DNA of 64,000 nucleotides from Blakeslea trispora (GCA_025331445.1 JAIWNE010000100.1:58545-122544); one strand, 5' to 3'; numbered from the stretch's first letter, positions 46,587 to 60,140 are shown. Made by a program: numbers and translations. The notes: generated by a model from the letters alone, not told the origin.

Positions 46587-47800
46587 TTAAGCCTTTACTT
46601 TAACAAATTGATCGAAGGTTGTCTTGACATCACGAACAACCTTGTAGTTGTTGGTAGCGTAAAGGCTGTATTGACGCACTTGTTCTTCAACATCATGAAT
46701 AGACTTTTGAATCAAAGGCAAAACATAACCTTGAGTCATATGCAGTATATTAGTGGCTTTTTGAAGAGGGGCAACATCAGACTTCAAGACTTCGGTACGG
46801 ACAATAGCATATTCATTAGAGGCAAAGGTGACAAGGGGATCAATGACAGTCTGAACAGGATGAGGCAAATTAGTCATGACTTGACGGTCTTTGACATAGG
46901 CAGCAGCAGCATCCAAGCGATAGATCAGGTCAGTAGTAAGTTCATGAATACGTTGATTAGCCTTGGTTTGAGTGGTGGTCTTGTAGTCCTTGATGGAGAC
47001 CACAAAGTCATGGAGATGTGTGTTTGCCTTTTGGATCGATTGGAAGGTTTCATGCAAGAGCTGGTTTGTTTCGGCAAGACGAGTCAGATCAGCTCTTGAG
47101 TGCTGTAGGCGATGACTGAGTCTGTCCTTGACTTGGTTGATCAGATCCTTTTGTTCTTGTGCCTTTCTTTCCTTTTCATCCACAGGAGGGAGATACTTGT
47201 TGATGAGTTGCTGAAGACTGGATGTGGTTCGAGTGACAGGAATAGAGGCAGCATAGGTAATTTGGTTCTTGACGTCTTCATAGACCTTTTGAGGTGGTTG
47301 AGTGACGACGGGAAACCTGGTCTGAACAAGATCGAGTGATTGACAACCGAGTTGATCTGCCTTTAGGAGATGAGGTTTGTATTTTTCAGCATAAGGTGAA
47401 GCCATGGAAGCAGCCATCTTGAGGGTAGTTTCTGCCTTGGTAAGAGCAAAACGACTGATTGAGTTTTGGTTGGCGTAATGGTGTACCATGGAGGAACTAT
47501 CACGAATCAGAGGGATCGAAAGGACACGATCAAAGAAAGAGAAGTGAGGGATTTCCTTGTTGGCTTGATCTGCTTCAACCACAAAAGTATCTTTTTTTTT
47601 TTTTTGAAAAAACACGTATCAGTCTTGAATTTTGGTTTACTCACATCTTTTTTTTTTATATGTTTACCTGGTACTTCTACTTCTCTTGAGAGTACGTCAT
47701 GAGGATTACTAGTAGGAATATTGGGCTTTTCTTCAGTCATTGTGGCTTGTTGTGATTTCTTTTGAATTCGGCGAGTATTTGTGTTTGACTTTTTAGGCAT
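46587..47800 (-). CDS. Perilipin-like lipid-droplet protein
   Basis: Two exons, 47800-47668 and 47590-46587, give 378 residues. The N-terminus is basic and polar (MPKKSNTNTRRIQKKSQQ). The rest resembles the perilipin family: a PAT-like start (FSFFDRVLSIPLI, AETTLKMAASMASPYAEKY), the DQLGCQSLDLVQTRFPVV segment typical of perilipins, then long amphipathic helices ending in YKVVRDVKTTFDQF. Perilipins coat lipid droplets and control lipase access; fungal members include Mpl1/CAP20-type proteins, and mucoralean fungi are oleaginous. A second ATG (MTEEKPN, residue 21) is an alternative start. The intron acceptor lies in an A-rich stretch, so its exact position is less sure than others. Confidence 0.78.
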
Positions 47801-49729
47801 GAATTATGAAGAATTAAAAACAAGAGAAAAAAAAAGAGAAACGAAAAAAAAGAGGATCAAACAACACGTTAAATATAGGCTTTTTTTTTGGGCCATTTAT
47901 TGCATTCAAGAAATTTAAATCTCAGATTGACATGTGAAAGTCTTTTCGATATTTTTTTTTTGCTTTGACACTGTAACTAAATCTAGAATATAGTCATTTT
48001 TAAAAGAACGCACGTGCCTTATATAGTAACCTCTTTTTTTTTTCTGTTGCTATGATATAGATTACCTTGTTTAATTACTAGGCAGAATCTCCCTTCTTTT
48101 GTGTGTTATTCAATTTAAGCTTAGTTGGAACAATAACATAAAAGTCTAAAATAAGACAAAAAAAATAATTTATTGATGACAAAAAGATAGCATCATCGCT
48201 TTCTTAAAATAAACGTCAGATATTTTGCTCTCTCTCTTAGAGTGACACTAGTAAAGAACAAGCTTTTATGGCTGAAACTAGTTCGGAGACTTATTTGTTT
48301 TCACATGTCAATTGAGTACCAATAAAATGCATACCGACGATTCCGCTTTGAGATATTCCGAAAAAGTACAAGTGTAGTTAAAGCAAAAGATGTTTTATCG
48401 CGCATGTGAGAATCAAGTCTTAAAGAAAGAAGGGGGGAAAGTCAAAGAGATAAAGAAAAAGGGTTACAACTCATATATGATTTGTCATAAGCAGCGTGTT
48501 TTTCGTATCTTATTGTCCGCTATAGAACTACGCAGAAGAAAGAATATTCTTGTAACATGCAAACTTTTGACATAATTAGTTTCCCTCTTTCCTTTAAACT
48601 AGAACAAAAAGGCTTATTCCTTTACTAGGCAATACAAATGCGATCTTTATGACTGATTAGGAAGAGGACAGTGGAAGGTGAGTTATTTATAAAGTCTTTG
48701 TTGCCAACATCAAGTAAATTGTTATTTGTTTATACAAACTAGAAATAAGCTTGCATAACCTCTGTTTGATTCCAGTACTCTTCATATGCTTTGCTTTTGA
48801 ATTATAGATCAAGGATAAGACAAGCTTTGTTATATACAACATCTTTTTTATTTTGTGCTTATTTTGTACACTCTGAAATTTAACTCAAACAATCTAAGCC
48901 AATCAAAATTTACACTTGGCGTGCAAAGAAAAGAGTTTCAGATTAGAATATCTTTAGGGAGAGTTTCAATCAGTATCTCCTTTGCACAAAAAAGCCCTAA
49001 TTGTGTTGATCAGTTTCAAAAGCAAAAATAACAATGAATTCAACACTTTTTTCACGTTAGACACTAAAGAAAAGAATGGTGGCAGGAAGAAGAAGAAATG
49101 TATTATTTAAAGATTTTCTTATCTCTAAAGTATTTCATCTTTTACAGCCATTTAGCTGAGCTTTTTTTTTTTTCTTTATCTTTTTTTAAGCTGGGCAATG
49201 TGTATATAAAAAAGAGGCGTTGCTTTAACACTGACTTGTAACAGTACGCTTCTGAGGGTGTTTGTATTCTTGAGAAATGCTACTACTTACTCTTATGCCA
49301 AACAAACTCTTTAATTGAGCGACGTACTGTACTTGCTGATGTGAAGGCATTAAGCAATTGATAGTTATCTAAAGTGGTCTAAATCTTTGCCACATAGAAA
49401 AAACAAGTTATTGCCAATGACACAAAAAGTAGTTCTTCTGCATAAACCCCATCTTTTACTATAATCCACCTATTTATGCACTATTAGATAAAAAGTATTG
49501 TTTCCTCCCCCCCCCCTTTTTTTTTTTCTTTATGAGTGTAATATGGCATCTTTGGTCTGTTTATTCCCTTAAATCTTATCTTATTGTATCATATGGAATT
49601 CCTTCTGTAAATCCTTTTGATTTAACCTGCATAAATCATTCCAAAGAGAAAATAATGTGTGTGTGTGTGTGCGACCTAGTGGTTTAAGTGACAAGTCCGC
49701 CTATTATTTTTTTTTGGCTTCTCTTTGTT
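47801..49729. other. Divergent intergenic region, 1.9 kb
   Basis: AT-rich, holding the promoters of the perilipin-like gene and Aurora kinase. Contains one copy of a dispersed non-coding repeat (49260-49360) and a (GT)n run near 49659. A tRNA-like 5' segment near 49671 lacks a B box and is not called. Confidence 0.5.
49260..49360. repeat. Dispersed non-coding repeat, copy A
   Basis: Contains gtttgtattct(t/c)gagaaat followed about 45 bp later by an attgagcga-type block. The same two blocks occur at 58815-58960. Identity of the first 25 bp is about 22/25 by eye; the second block is weaker. Confidence 0.5.
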
Positions 49730-51123
49730 ATGTTGAGAACCGGCTTATCCCATAAAAGCATAGATACAACCAAAAGAAAGGTAACAGAATGCTCTGCTAT
49801 CTAACCTACCATACTCAAATCTCTCTTTATTTCTTTCAGCAGTCTCCTATTGATCATGTCACTACATTGAATTCAAAGAAATCGATACCCATTAAAGAAA
49901 AGCCCATCCGTAATGTCAAGAAACGTACTCCCAGTCTGGCAAGATCCTCTCAACCATCACCTTCTGATAATACCCATCGAACCAACACAACCAAGAAACG
50001 GCCTCTTCTTTCTGAGGCATCAAAAGAAGTGTAAGGTTTGTTTGATGTCCTCTAAACTGGATCTTGACTTATATCCGATAGACCCTTGAAACATTGGACC
50101 TTAAAAGACTTTGAGATCGGTAAAGCACTAGGCAAAGGCAATTTCGGTCATGTCTATCTTGCTAGAGAAAAAGCCAGTGGGTTCATTGTGGCCTTAAAGG
50201 TCCTTTATAAATCTGAATTGACAAAGACTGGCATTGAAAAGCAATTGAGAAGAGAAATAGAGATTCAAGGACAATTAAGGTACAGAAAAAAAAGAGAGAG
50301 AGAAAATAGGGCTTATCATTGAACCTTTATTTTAGACACCCCAACATCTTGAGATTATATGGTTATTTTCATGATGAAACTCGAGTCTTTCTGATTCTTG
50401 AATATGCAGCCAAAGGAGAACTCTACACTGAACTCAAGAGACGATTGAAGTTTACAGAGCCTGAAGCAGCCAGTGTAAGTTAATCTGGTTAGAAATACAT
50501 CTTGTATTGACTCATCTTCAACCATTAGTATGTAGCACAAATGGCAAATGCACTCTTATATTTACATGGTAAAAGAGTCATTCATCGTGACATTAAACCT
50601 GAAAACCTCATGTTGGGATTAAATGGAGAACTCAAGATTGGTGATTTTGGTTGGTCAGTCAGGACAGGCAGATTAGGGTAAGCAAGATTGTAAATAAGAA
50701 GAAAAGAGTGACAGAGGAATAGACCATCACTATAGAAATAGACGAAATACATTATGTGGTACACTGGACTATCTATCGCCTGAAATGGTAGAAGGCAGAG
50801 TGCATAATGAGAATGTAGATCTATGGTCTTTGGGTATTTTACTGTATGAGCTGATTGTGGGTAAGCCTCCTTTCGAGAATAGTGAAGGTGGAAGTGAAAT
50901 GACCTATAAACGTATTCGTAATGTCGATCTACATTTTCCAAAGCATGTCAGTAAAGATGCTACAGATCTAATTACCAAAGTAAGCCAATTCAACACACAT
51001 AGTTGTCCTTTTTTGCTTATCTAGTTTCTTGAATAGCTGTTGAAATACAGTTCATCTGAACGATTACCACTTAGACAAGTCATGTATCATCCTTTTATTG
51101 TTAAACATGAAGCTCAATTATAG
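49730..51123 (+). CDS. Aurora-type Ser/Thr kinase
   Basis: Seven exons (49730-49780, 49840-50030, 50082-50279, 50336-50474, 50529-50677, 50742-50979, 51037-51123) give 350 residues. A basic N-terminus of about 80 residues precedes a full kinase domain. Visible are the Gly loop GKGNFGHV (about 98-105), catalytic loop HRDIKPEN (D214), and DFG at 232-234. The T-loop [15 protein letters not shown], with T246 in the place of the autophosphorylated Aurora threonine, is diagnostic of the family. Aurora (Ipl1/Ark1) is the kinase of the chromosomal passenger complex, controlling spindle attachment and cytokinesis. The first exon start ([10 protein letters not shown]) is chosen because it splices in phase (gtaaca...cag); an ATG at 49789 inside the intron would give a hydrophobic leader and is rejected. 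The intron before RNTLCGT splits the activation loop. Confidence 0.93.
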
Positions 51124-51291
51124 AAAATAAATCAAGTGTTAAATGCACCCCTCTTTTATAAGACTTTTTTTTTTTCTTTTTTCAGAGTGTTATTTATTCC
51201 TTTTTTTTTTCTCTTAAAAAAACAATCAAAAAAAAAAAGCGCCCTAACATATATATAAACAGAAAAAAAAAAAGAGTGTACATTTAGACTT

Positions 51292-54200
51292 ATGCCATAT
51301 CATCGTTCAAGAAGTAGACACCGTTCACCTTCACCTCATAGCAGTAGTAAAAGACATAGACACTCTTACAGAGATCGTTCTGGTGAAAGAAGTCATTCTC
51401 GTGATAGACATCGTTCCTCTCGTCACCGTTCTTCCCGCTACGAAGATCGATCGTCTTACTACGCAGGCTTTTCTTCTTCATCAACAAGACATCACTACGA
51501 TAATGTAAGTGTAACAGATAAACGAACTCATTCACATGAGCCAACATCAAGCCATGATGCTGTAGGCACCACCAATGCTACTACTCAAGAAAAGCCTGCT
51601 GTAAGTTTTTGTTTTTATTGCTGAATCTATATATATGTGTGTGTTCATCCTCTTTTTCAATGTTCATAGACACCTGATGTTGATGAAGAAGCCCTACGTA
51701 AGAAACAAGAACGCGTTCGTAAATGGAAAGAAGCCAAACGTTTAAAGGAAGAACAACAAAAGGAAGAACAGCAAAAGGAAGAAGAGCAAAAGAAAGCCAA
51801 AGAAGAACAAAAGAAAGCTGAAGAAGAAAAGCCTGTTGAAGACGAAGAGACGAAAAAGAAATTGGCTATTGCTGCTGGTGAAAGAGAAGCAGAAGAAATG
51901 AAAAAGAGACAAGAAGAAAAGAAGGAAGAAAAACTAAAGGAAGAAGAGAAACAAGTCAAAGTAGAAGAAGAGGAAGAACCTCAACTGTTGCAACAATTTG
52001 CTGCCATAAGAAAAGCAGCAGCAGAAGCAGCTGATAACAATAGTCAAGAAGAAGAAGAACAACAACAAGAAGAACAAGTACCTGATGTTGACATGCATGA
52101 AGGCAAACAATGGAATCTAGAAGATGACCTAGAATCAGATGAAGAAGAAGAGATGGAAGTAGATCATGTTGAAGCTGAACGTACATTTAAGCCACTTTTA
52201 AAGGTCACAAAAGAAGAAGACTCACTACTTGCAAAACCCAAGAAGACCATGATGGTAGCCAACACCAAACCCAAAAATGCTATGAAAATCGGATTTGGTT
52301 TAGGCAAATCAGCCATGACTATTAAAAAGAAACCAATGACAAAACAACCTGAATCGCAACCAGATACAGTCATGACAGAGGCTAAAACCAAAGAAGAAGA
52401 AAAGCAAGAGGAACAACCGAAAGATGATCTGGATCCTTTAGAGGCTTACATGATGGACGTACATGCAGAAACAAAAAAGATCAATGAACAAGACAAGAAG
52501 CGTATGGCTCAACTCAACAAACCCAGCAAGAAACGTCGTGGTTCACTCATGGCCGACCAAGATGAGAGTGAGGAAGAGGAGACCGACCGAAAGCCGGAGG
52601 ATGAGGAAGAAGACATCGGTAGTGATCCGGAAGACATTTTGGCCCTGGCAGCCAAGAAAGTCAAGCGAAAGGACATTGCACCTGTGGATCATAGCAAGAT
52701 GAACTATGAACCTTTCCGTAAAGACTTTTATATCGAACCGCCTGAACTGCGCGACATGACAGCGGATCAGGTGGATTTGTTGCGTATCGAACTGGACGGC
52801 ATCAAGATCCGTGGTGTGAACTGTCCAAAACCGATCACCAAATGGACGCATTGTGGTCTACCTGCCGGATGTCTTGAGGTGATTCGTAAGTTAAAGTATG
52901 ATAAGCCTACCTCTATTCAGGCTCAGGCCATTCCTGCTGTCATGAATGGTCGGGATGTCATTGGTGTGGCCAAGACAGGGTCTGGTAAGACGATTGCCTT
53001 TTTGTTGCCCATGTTTCGTCATATCAAGGATCAGAGACCTTTAGAGGCGGGTGAAGGGCCTGTGGCGATTATCATGACACCTACGCGTGAATTAGCTACT
53101 CAGATTCACCGAGAATGTAAACCGTTTTTAAAAGTGTTGAATTTAAGGGTAAAGCAAAAAAAAAAAAGAAAAAAATGACATGTTCATCTATTGACAACCT
53201 CTCAAAAAAAACAATAGGCTGTATGTGCTTATGGTGGTAGTCCTATCAAAGATCAAATTGCTGATCTTAAAAGAGGATGTGAAATCATTGTCTGTACACC
53301 AGGACGCATGATCGATTTGTTATGTGCCAATTCTGGACGTGTCACCAACTTGAAGCGTGTCACTTATATGGTCATGGATGAAGCAGATCGTATGTTTGAT
53401 ATGGGTTTTGAACCTCAAGTCATGAAAATCGTGAACAATGTCCGACCCAGTCGTCAGACCGTCTTGTTTTCGGCCACCTTTCCTCGACAGATGGAAGCCC
53501 TGGCTCGAAAGGTGTTGAAGAAACCATTGGAAATCACAGTCGGTGGTCGTAGTGTGGTATGTGATGATGTAACGCAAATTGTAGAAGTACGTGAAGAGGA
53601 GACCAAATTTGTTCGTCTCTTGGAAATCCTAGGCCAATTGTTTCATGAACAAGGAGAGGAAGAGGCAAGTGCCATTGTGTTTGTGGATCGACATGAGGCA
53701 GCCGACAATCTATTGCGAGACTTGATCCGTCGTGGCTATCCCTGTCAATCGCTTCATGGTGGCAAAGATCAAGCAGATCGAGACAGTACCATTGCTGACT
53801 TTAAATCAGGTGTGACCAACGTACTGATTGCTACCTCTGTGGCTGCTCGTGGTTTAGATGTCAAGAAATTAAAAGTCGTCATCAACTATGAATGTCCTAA
53901 CCATATGGAAGATTATGTTCATCGTGTCGGTCGTACAGGACGTGCAGGCAATAAAGGAACAGCCTATACGTTTATTACACCCGATCAAGATCGTTATGCT
54001 ATGGACATCTGTAAAGCACTCAAGTTAAGTGGTCAATCGATCCCTCCTGATCTTCAAGCCCTCTCGGATGCTTTCCAGAACAAGGTCAAGGAAGGCAAAG
54101 AGCGTGCCTCTGCCTCTGGTTATGGTGGTAAGGGTCTTGAGCGATTTGACAAGGATCGTGATCTGATCAAGAAACTACAAAAGAAGGCCTATGGTGGTGG

Positions 54201-54844
54201 TGATGAAGATTCAGATGAAGAAGAAATTGAGCTGGAAAGTACAGTTGTTGCACCAGGTATCACAGCGGCCCAGAGTACGGCACAAGCCATGGCTAAACAA
54301 AACGCAAACATGGAAGTGGATAAACAAGACAATGCCAAAGATGAACCTCTGTCAGCTGCTGCTCTTGCTGCTAAAAAGGCAGCGATGGTGGCTGCTCGTA
54401 TTACTGCCATGGGTGGTGGTGGTGGTGTGACTGCACAGACAGTGACTACAGAAGAAGGAGGCGAGGCACATCCTGTCTATGCTGAAGAAATCGTGATTAA
54501 TGATTATCCTCAAAAGGCCAGATGGAGAGTGACCAACAAGGTAAATCATGATAAAATTAGAAAATCAAAAAAAAAAGAGATGCTTATATCTATCTTAGGA
54601 ACAAATTTCTCAAATCACAGATGTTTCAGGGGCTGCCATTACCACGCGTGGTTCTTACTTTCCTCCAGGCAAACAACCTACCGGTAATGAACGTAAATTA
54701 TATCTGTTTATTGAAGGTGATTCCGAAATGGTGGTTGAGAAGGCCAAGAATGAAATCAAGCGTATTCTTGTAGAAGCTACAGCTGCCCAAATGGAAGCAG
54801 ATGCTAGAGGTGGTGGTGGTACAGGTCGATACCAAGTAGTTTAA
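51292..54844 (+). CDS. PRP5: Prp5/DDX46 DEAD-box RNA helicase
   Basis: Four exons (51292-51600, 51670-53148, 53218-54540, 54599-54844) give 1118 residues. Order: an RS-rich segment (1-75), a long Glu/Lys coiled coil (105-200), an acidic region, then the DPLEAYM and [11 protein letters not shown] segments typical of Prp5. The helicase core has AKTGSGKT (about 536), PTRELA (573), DEAD as [11 protein letters not shown] (650), SAT (680) and [10 protein letters not shown] (about 832). The C-terminus ends in a KH-like fold region ([22 protein letters not shown]). Prp5 remodels U2 snRNP and proofreads branch-site pairing in prespliceosome assembly. The RS domain resembles animal DDX46 rather than yeast Prp5. 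Splice sites are all standard. It starts 168 bp after the Aurora stop on the same strand. Confidence 0.95.
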
Positions 54845-56526
54845 AATCCCCCTTTTTTTTTATTTTTGCTTGTATACAAGGAGAATAGTGTTTTTACTTA
54901 AAAAAGGAAATTATCTATTTTTTTTTTTTTTCTTTGGGATCAGCTTTAATTACAGATCAGTCCAAGATAAGCTCTTTATAAAGAAGATAAAATCCATGGA
55001 TAGATTTTTTTATTTTTACACTCAATTGGCATGTCCTGTGAATACTTTAAAAAAAAAGCTTCCATTCTTCCATCTGTTGCCTAACAACTACGTCACAGTT
55101 GCAAAGTCTTTTTTTTTTTTTTACTTTGTTCCAAAAGAGAAGCTTACAAGTGTCATTCTCTCGGTTTTTTTGAGTCAAGATCAAAGAGAACGCACTGTTG
55201 TACTGTGTTTACCAACAAAAATGCAAAAAGAGATGAATGGTTTTTTATCCAATCGTATGAGTTCAAATAGTCTGCTACCACTCTGTCATACCATGAAACA
55301 AAAAAAGTGCGATATTTTATTCTTTGGATTTGGGATTTGAGGGGTTTCTGAAGTCAGATGAAGACTTATTCTCGGTTAAACCATTCTTTTGGGGCTTTTT
55401 TATGTAAAGAAAACAACTCAATGCCTGTTAGGAACGAGAAAAAGAAGTTTTCCTTTTTTTGTTTTGGCTACATTGACAAGGAAACATGCTTAGAAAGTTC
55501 CACCAAGCTTCTTTTTTGGTTATCCAAAGCTGTTTCAGAGAAATACTCTAAAGTTGAACTTTTCCTTTACCATTCATTGTATTGCTAACGATTTTGTTTA
55601 TTTTCTTTCGAAATAGCCATGTATGAACAAAGAAAAATGCTAAGAGTACCTTGTCAAGGGAAAAAAAACAAATAAGCTGGAATGAATCGGCGTCATGATC
55701 TGAACTTAATTTACTTGCTTATAAAAAAAGAATGCAAGAATTCACCTTTCCTCTCTCTCTTTCTTTTTTTTTTTTCTTTTTTGAATTATCGCACCAAAAT
55801 TCTTGCAGGTCAAGACATACGCTTTGGATAAAAAGGCGACAATCTCCCTTTCCCCCCCTTCTTCCTTAATTGCCTTTCCCCCCCCCCTCCCCTCTGCTTT
55901 CCTTCTTCTTCTTGGGGTCTAAAAAATAAAAGGGGGAGAGTAAAATGAAACCGAGAAGAGGCTTAGATTCTTTGCTCCCCCTCCTCTTTGGAAAAGAAAA
56001 AAAGGGAATCAATTCGACAACGACAAAAGGTAGAAAGACTGGACAAATTCAGCTTTGGTTCTGTTTTTCTTTCGCTTTGTTTGTTACTTTTTTTGGGCGA
56101 CACATTTTTCTTTGGAATGAATGTTTTCGGTAAATAACAGTTGAATAGAGTTTGCCCATGTATCTCAATTTTTTTTTTTTTTTTTTTTATTTTGTAGATA
56201 CGCTCACTGAAAGAGAGATGGGGGAAGAGCATAAAACATCCGCTCGCCCTCGACTTTTCTTTTGTCCATCGGTTATGCTCCTCCTCTCCTTTTCTTTTTT
56301 TTGTCTGCTAAAAAAGAGAGAGAGAGAGAGAGGGAAATATATTAACACAAGAGAGAAACCTCGACAGAGACTCAATGTCGACTTATTTATATGGGCTTTA
56401 TGATACCTGTTATTTAAAGGGTCGGTCCTTCTTTTTTTTTCTCTCTCTTCGTTTCAAATAATAAAGAAAATATTCAAATACAATGTTGTCATGTCCATGT
56501 TTATAAAAAAAAAAAGGGGAATTTCT
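54845..56526. other. Convergent intergenic region, 1.7 kb
   Basis: Low-complexity DNA rich in T runs, with C runs near 55852-55890 and GA runs near 56320. Small ORFs on both strands are Phe/Lys/Ser low complexity. Unusually long for a convergent gap here; no gene recognised. Confidence 0.5.
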
Positions 56527-58401
56527 TTATTGTTGAAGCGCGTAATGCTTTAATGTATAGAGTAACACAACACCCTTTACATTAGAGATAGCAAGGTAGT
56601 CACTGTTGGGTGAAAATGCCACTGCCACAACATCATTCAGAGGTGTACGGTCTGTTGGCCAGTTACTATAGGCAGTACCTGTAGGCACATGAATGATTCG
56701 AAGTTGATCCTTTTTAGATTGACTAGAAATCACCATGAGTTGTGAATCATGACTAAAGACAATATTGTTAATTCGAGTTGTCAAGTTCTGAATGGTCTTG
56801 ATAGGCTGAGGCTTGGTCTGATCAGGACTAAGGACAGATCGATCATAGAGATTGACAATACCAGTAGATGACCTTTATAGAGGAGAATATGAGCCTATGT
56901 ATCTTTAAACAATTCTTTTTTTTTTCTTACCCTGTAGCATAGTATTTCTCATCAGGACTCACACGAACAGTAGTAGGACCAATACAGCCATCATCAGTCC
57001 AACGCTTTACACATTCTTTTGATTCAACATCAAACTGATAGACTTCCCCTTCACCACTGAAGCCAAAAATGTATTTACCATCTGAAGTCCAATCAACAGA
57101 CTCGACTGATTTGTTCACCTTGAGATCGCCATACCATTGCTTTGTGAGGTAACTGACAAGGATGATCGTACCGCTGGTACCCAAGAAGGCAATGTATCGA
57201 CCACAAGGACTGATGGAGAACTTTTCAAGTGATTTCTCTTCCTTTCCCCAAATACCAGGACATCGATCAATGACACCACTCTGGATATCATAGATATAAT
57301 AGAATTTACGTCGACCACTGATTACAATTTGGTTGCCTGAAGGATGGAATTCAGCATGGAAGATGGGCATGTCTTTGAATACGACAGATTGGATTTTGGG
57401 ATTGATCTTGCCGTCGATTTGAAATAAGCGAAGTGTTTTATCTAAACCACCTGTTAACATCACTTGTGCATTAGGATGAAAAGCTATACAAGTAATCAAT
57501 TTCTGAAAACCATAAAAAATAAAATATGTTAGCTTGTCCTTGGTATCTGTATAGTCTTCTTTTACCTTTGTTTTGGGTACAGCTCGATTGGCATTCTTTA
57601 AACGTAAAATATCAATTCGCTTAGGTGGAATGGCACCTCGCTTCACTCTTTTGTCTAAAATGCCCATGGTACTCTTTAGTAAATCAAGTCGAGCTTCTTC
57701 ATCTAATTGATCTTCATCTAATTCCTCTTCATCATCACTGTCGGAAGCCTTCCGTTTTCTTTCTTCTGCCTTGATTTCAGAAGGTAATCTAGCCCAGTCT
57801 GGCTTGGGATAAATTTTGTTGAATCTAATCAGAGATACATCAGCTATTGTCTTTAATTTTAAAATGACAATGTCAACTTTACTGTTTACGTAAGCGGCGT
57901 GCATATTCAATACCATCCACAATATCTTCATCTTCATCGTTACGAAGCTTTTTGGTAATATTGCTAGCAACAAGTGAAATCTTTAAATTTTTATCATCTT
58001 CATCTACCCAAGCAGCTGTATCGTCCTGCTCCTCTTCTTCTTCTTCACTCTCTTCTTCGTCTATAGCTTGATTCTCATCATTTTCTTTGGCTTCGTAATC
58101 TATTTCACTATCAGAATCATGGTTGACAGTAGGCACATCCATAGTAAATGTGACAGGTCCGGAATCGAAAAAGAAAGCCTATAAAAGACAATGATGAATA
58201 TGCTTGTATCTTTCTCTTCCTGTTGTTTTCTTTTACTTGTTCATCCGACACTTCTTCTTCTTGTTCGTCATCTTCAACAATATCTTGATCAAGTTCGTGA
58301 CCTGTTTTGTTCCACAAGTCTTCATTGGCATCACCAAAAAGGAACCCCTCAAGTTCTTTCTCGGTAGATTCCTTTTTTGCTTTTTTAGTAATGGGTGACA
58401 T
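56527..58401 (-). CDS. UTP18: Utp18, U3 snoRNP WD40 protein
   Basis: Five exons (58401-58237, 58178-57883, 57824-57566, 57502-56931, 56872-56527) give 545 residues (yeast Utp18 594). The N-terminal third is acidic with Glu/Asp runs. Then comes the family-typical RRLRKQ-FNKIYPKPDWA across intron 2, followed by a WD40 propeller from about residue 240 (ITCIAFHPNAQVMLTGGLDKTLRLF, FHPSGNQIVISG, VDWTSDGKYIFG, VRVSPDEKYYATG, VAVAFSPNSDYLAISN). Utp18 is in the UtpB part of the small-subunit processome and recruits the exosome helicase Mtr4 during pre-18S rRNA processing. The start MSPITKKAKKES is preferred over an upstream in-frame ATG that would add a Phe-rich leader. Confidence 0.92.
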
Positions 58402-60140
58402 GAGGTTATTGAAGTAAAAAGAAAATTGTTCCTCTTGAAAAAAAAGAGAGTGTTGACAGACTGAGTTCAAGTCTTGTTCAGGCAGAGAAAGAAAACTCAA
58501 AAAGATGAAAAGCAGTCATACATGTGAAGTTTAGCCACCGATTTTTACTCTTTCCTCTCAAGAAAGATGCATGATTTTTGTCCAAAAAAAAAAGGGACTC
58601 TATGGACATACTTATTTTTCATTGTTACACTAAATCTAACAATGATTTGTTATTTTAGAAACTTTGTTTTCAAGCATTGGGATAACCCAATGGTTTTCAA
58701 GATGATGAAGAGTTTTTTTTTTTTTTAGATAGAGAAGGGGATAGTCAAATCTCTTTACATGTTGCAGTTTGACTCGGATCTATTTGCTACAATAATACGT
58801 TTTATTAAAGAGTTGTTTGTATTCTCGAGAAATACCACTCTTGTACTCTTAAATTGAGTGGTATTTTAACGCTTGAAGCGATACAAGTTCAAAGGAATTG
58901 CTTTTATATTATATACTCTTACATTGAGCGATGATTGTACCAATGCTTTTGTGAATGCTCTGTATTTTCAAAGAAAAGAATTTCTTTGTTCCCCCCACTT
59001 TGTTAAGGGAGAGTTTACTCCTTTTATAAGGGGGCAGTTCTTCAGTTGATGTATCCATTTAGATCTCCATCACCACTAAGCCATTTCTTAATTCAATAAG
59101 CCTCATCTACCATTCTAGTTTTGCCTTTGCTTCTGATGAAAGGGGGGAAGGGAAGCATGGCTATTCTCAATCATGCTAGCCTAATCTCAAGAGATGGAAT
59201 AAACCCTCACTGAACAAACCTGTTACACAGCAATGCTTATCCCCCCTCTCTCTCTCTTTTATTGCTGAAACCATCAACATTGTCCTCCCTTAGCTATTCT
59301 TTGTAGGAATACTGCAAAACATGACATGTTGTCTCAAAGAAGCCTAGCTTTTTTTTTGTTGTTGTTCTTATTAAGTCCAATAGGAATGTTTCTATAAGAG
59401 TGAGTGCTTTTGTTATTAGTTTGGCTCTGGAGACTGACATGAGAGTCTAGCCTTTTCCATCATTTGGTAGGTTTTTATTTCATAGATTCAAAGTCTTTTT
59501 TTTTGGGTTTCGCTTGACACTCGATAGCAATTCATTGATATTGTGGCGAGGTTCAGAAAGATATAAAAGTCCAAAAAAAAAGACGTAGCTTTCAAAACAA
59601 TAACTACATCACCTCTCCTTTTTTTTACCAGCTAGACTATTGTTGGTAGGGGCACAAACCATGCACTGTTGAATTTTACAGTGTCCAGTCTATTTCCGGA
59701 AATGGTTTATTAAAAGTTAACTTACTTCTTATGGGCTGATTTTTGAGAAAAAAAAAACAAAACAAAACAAAAAACAAACACTTACTTGTTCATTGCATTA
59801 TTGTTCCCCCCACCACCACCAAACACAAGGGCCAGAACCATTTTGAGCACTGTTCACTTTAATGACGTAGCCTATAATAGACTTTGTAATAAACAATATG
59901 AGAAAAATTCAGGCTAATAAAATCAAATGAGAAGTAGATATAGGCCAATTTTTCATTTTATTTTGAATCCCAAAGTAAGGCTTCTTTGGATCATATTGTG
60001 TGCGTTTGTACAAATGTTTTCCAGAGGAAAGAAAAAAAAATAAGGGGGGGAGAAAGAGTAACTCTAAGGTGAAAAAGGTATACATAGGAATAATAATAAT
60101 AATAAAGCAGTTTTTTTTGTTTGTTTTCAAAAAAATAAAG
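58402..60140. other. Intergenic, 1.7 kb
   Basis: AT-rich spacer containing the second copy of a dispersed repeat (58815-58960) and a 9-bp-arm hairpin (58832-58864). No supported gene; minus-strand ORFs at 59909-60244 are low complexity in their 3' part. Confidence 0.5.
58815..58960. repeat. Dispersed non-coding repeat, copy B, with hairpin
   Basis: Matches copy A at 49260-49360. Includes perfect inverted arms ataccactc and gagtggtat (about 58832-58864, 15-nt loop). The block tactctta(a/c)attgag occurs twice within it. Confidence 0.5.

Noticed and set aside
49671..49705. tRNA-like segment (gcgacctagtggtttaagtg)
   Set aside because: Resembles a tRNA 5' half with an A-box-like stretch, but no B box, T arm or acceptor pairing follows; a T run comes instead.
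49789..49839. ATG at 49789 as Aurora kinase start
   Set aside because: Lies inside a clean gtaaca...ttcag intron; the upstream exon at 49730 splices in phase and gives a basic N-terminus.
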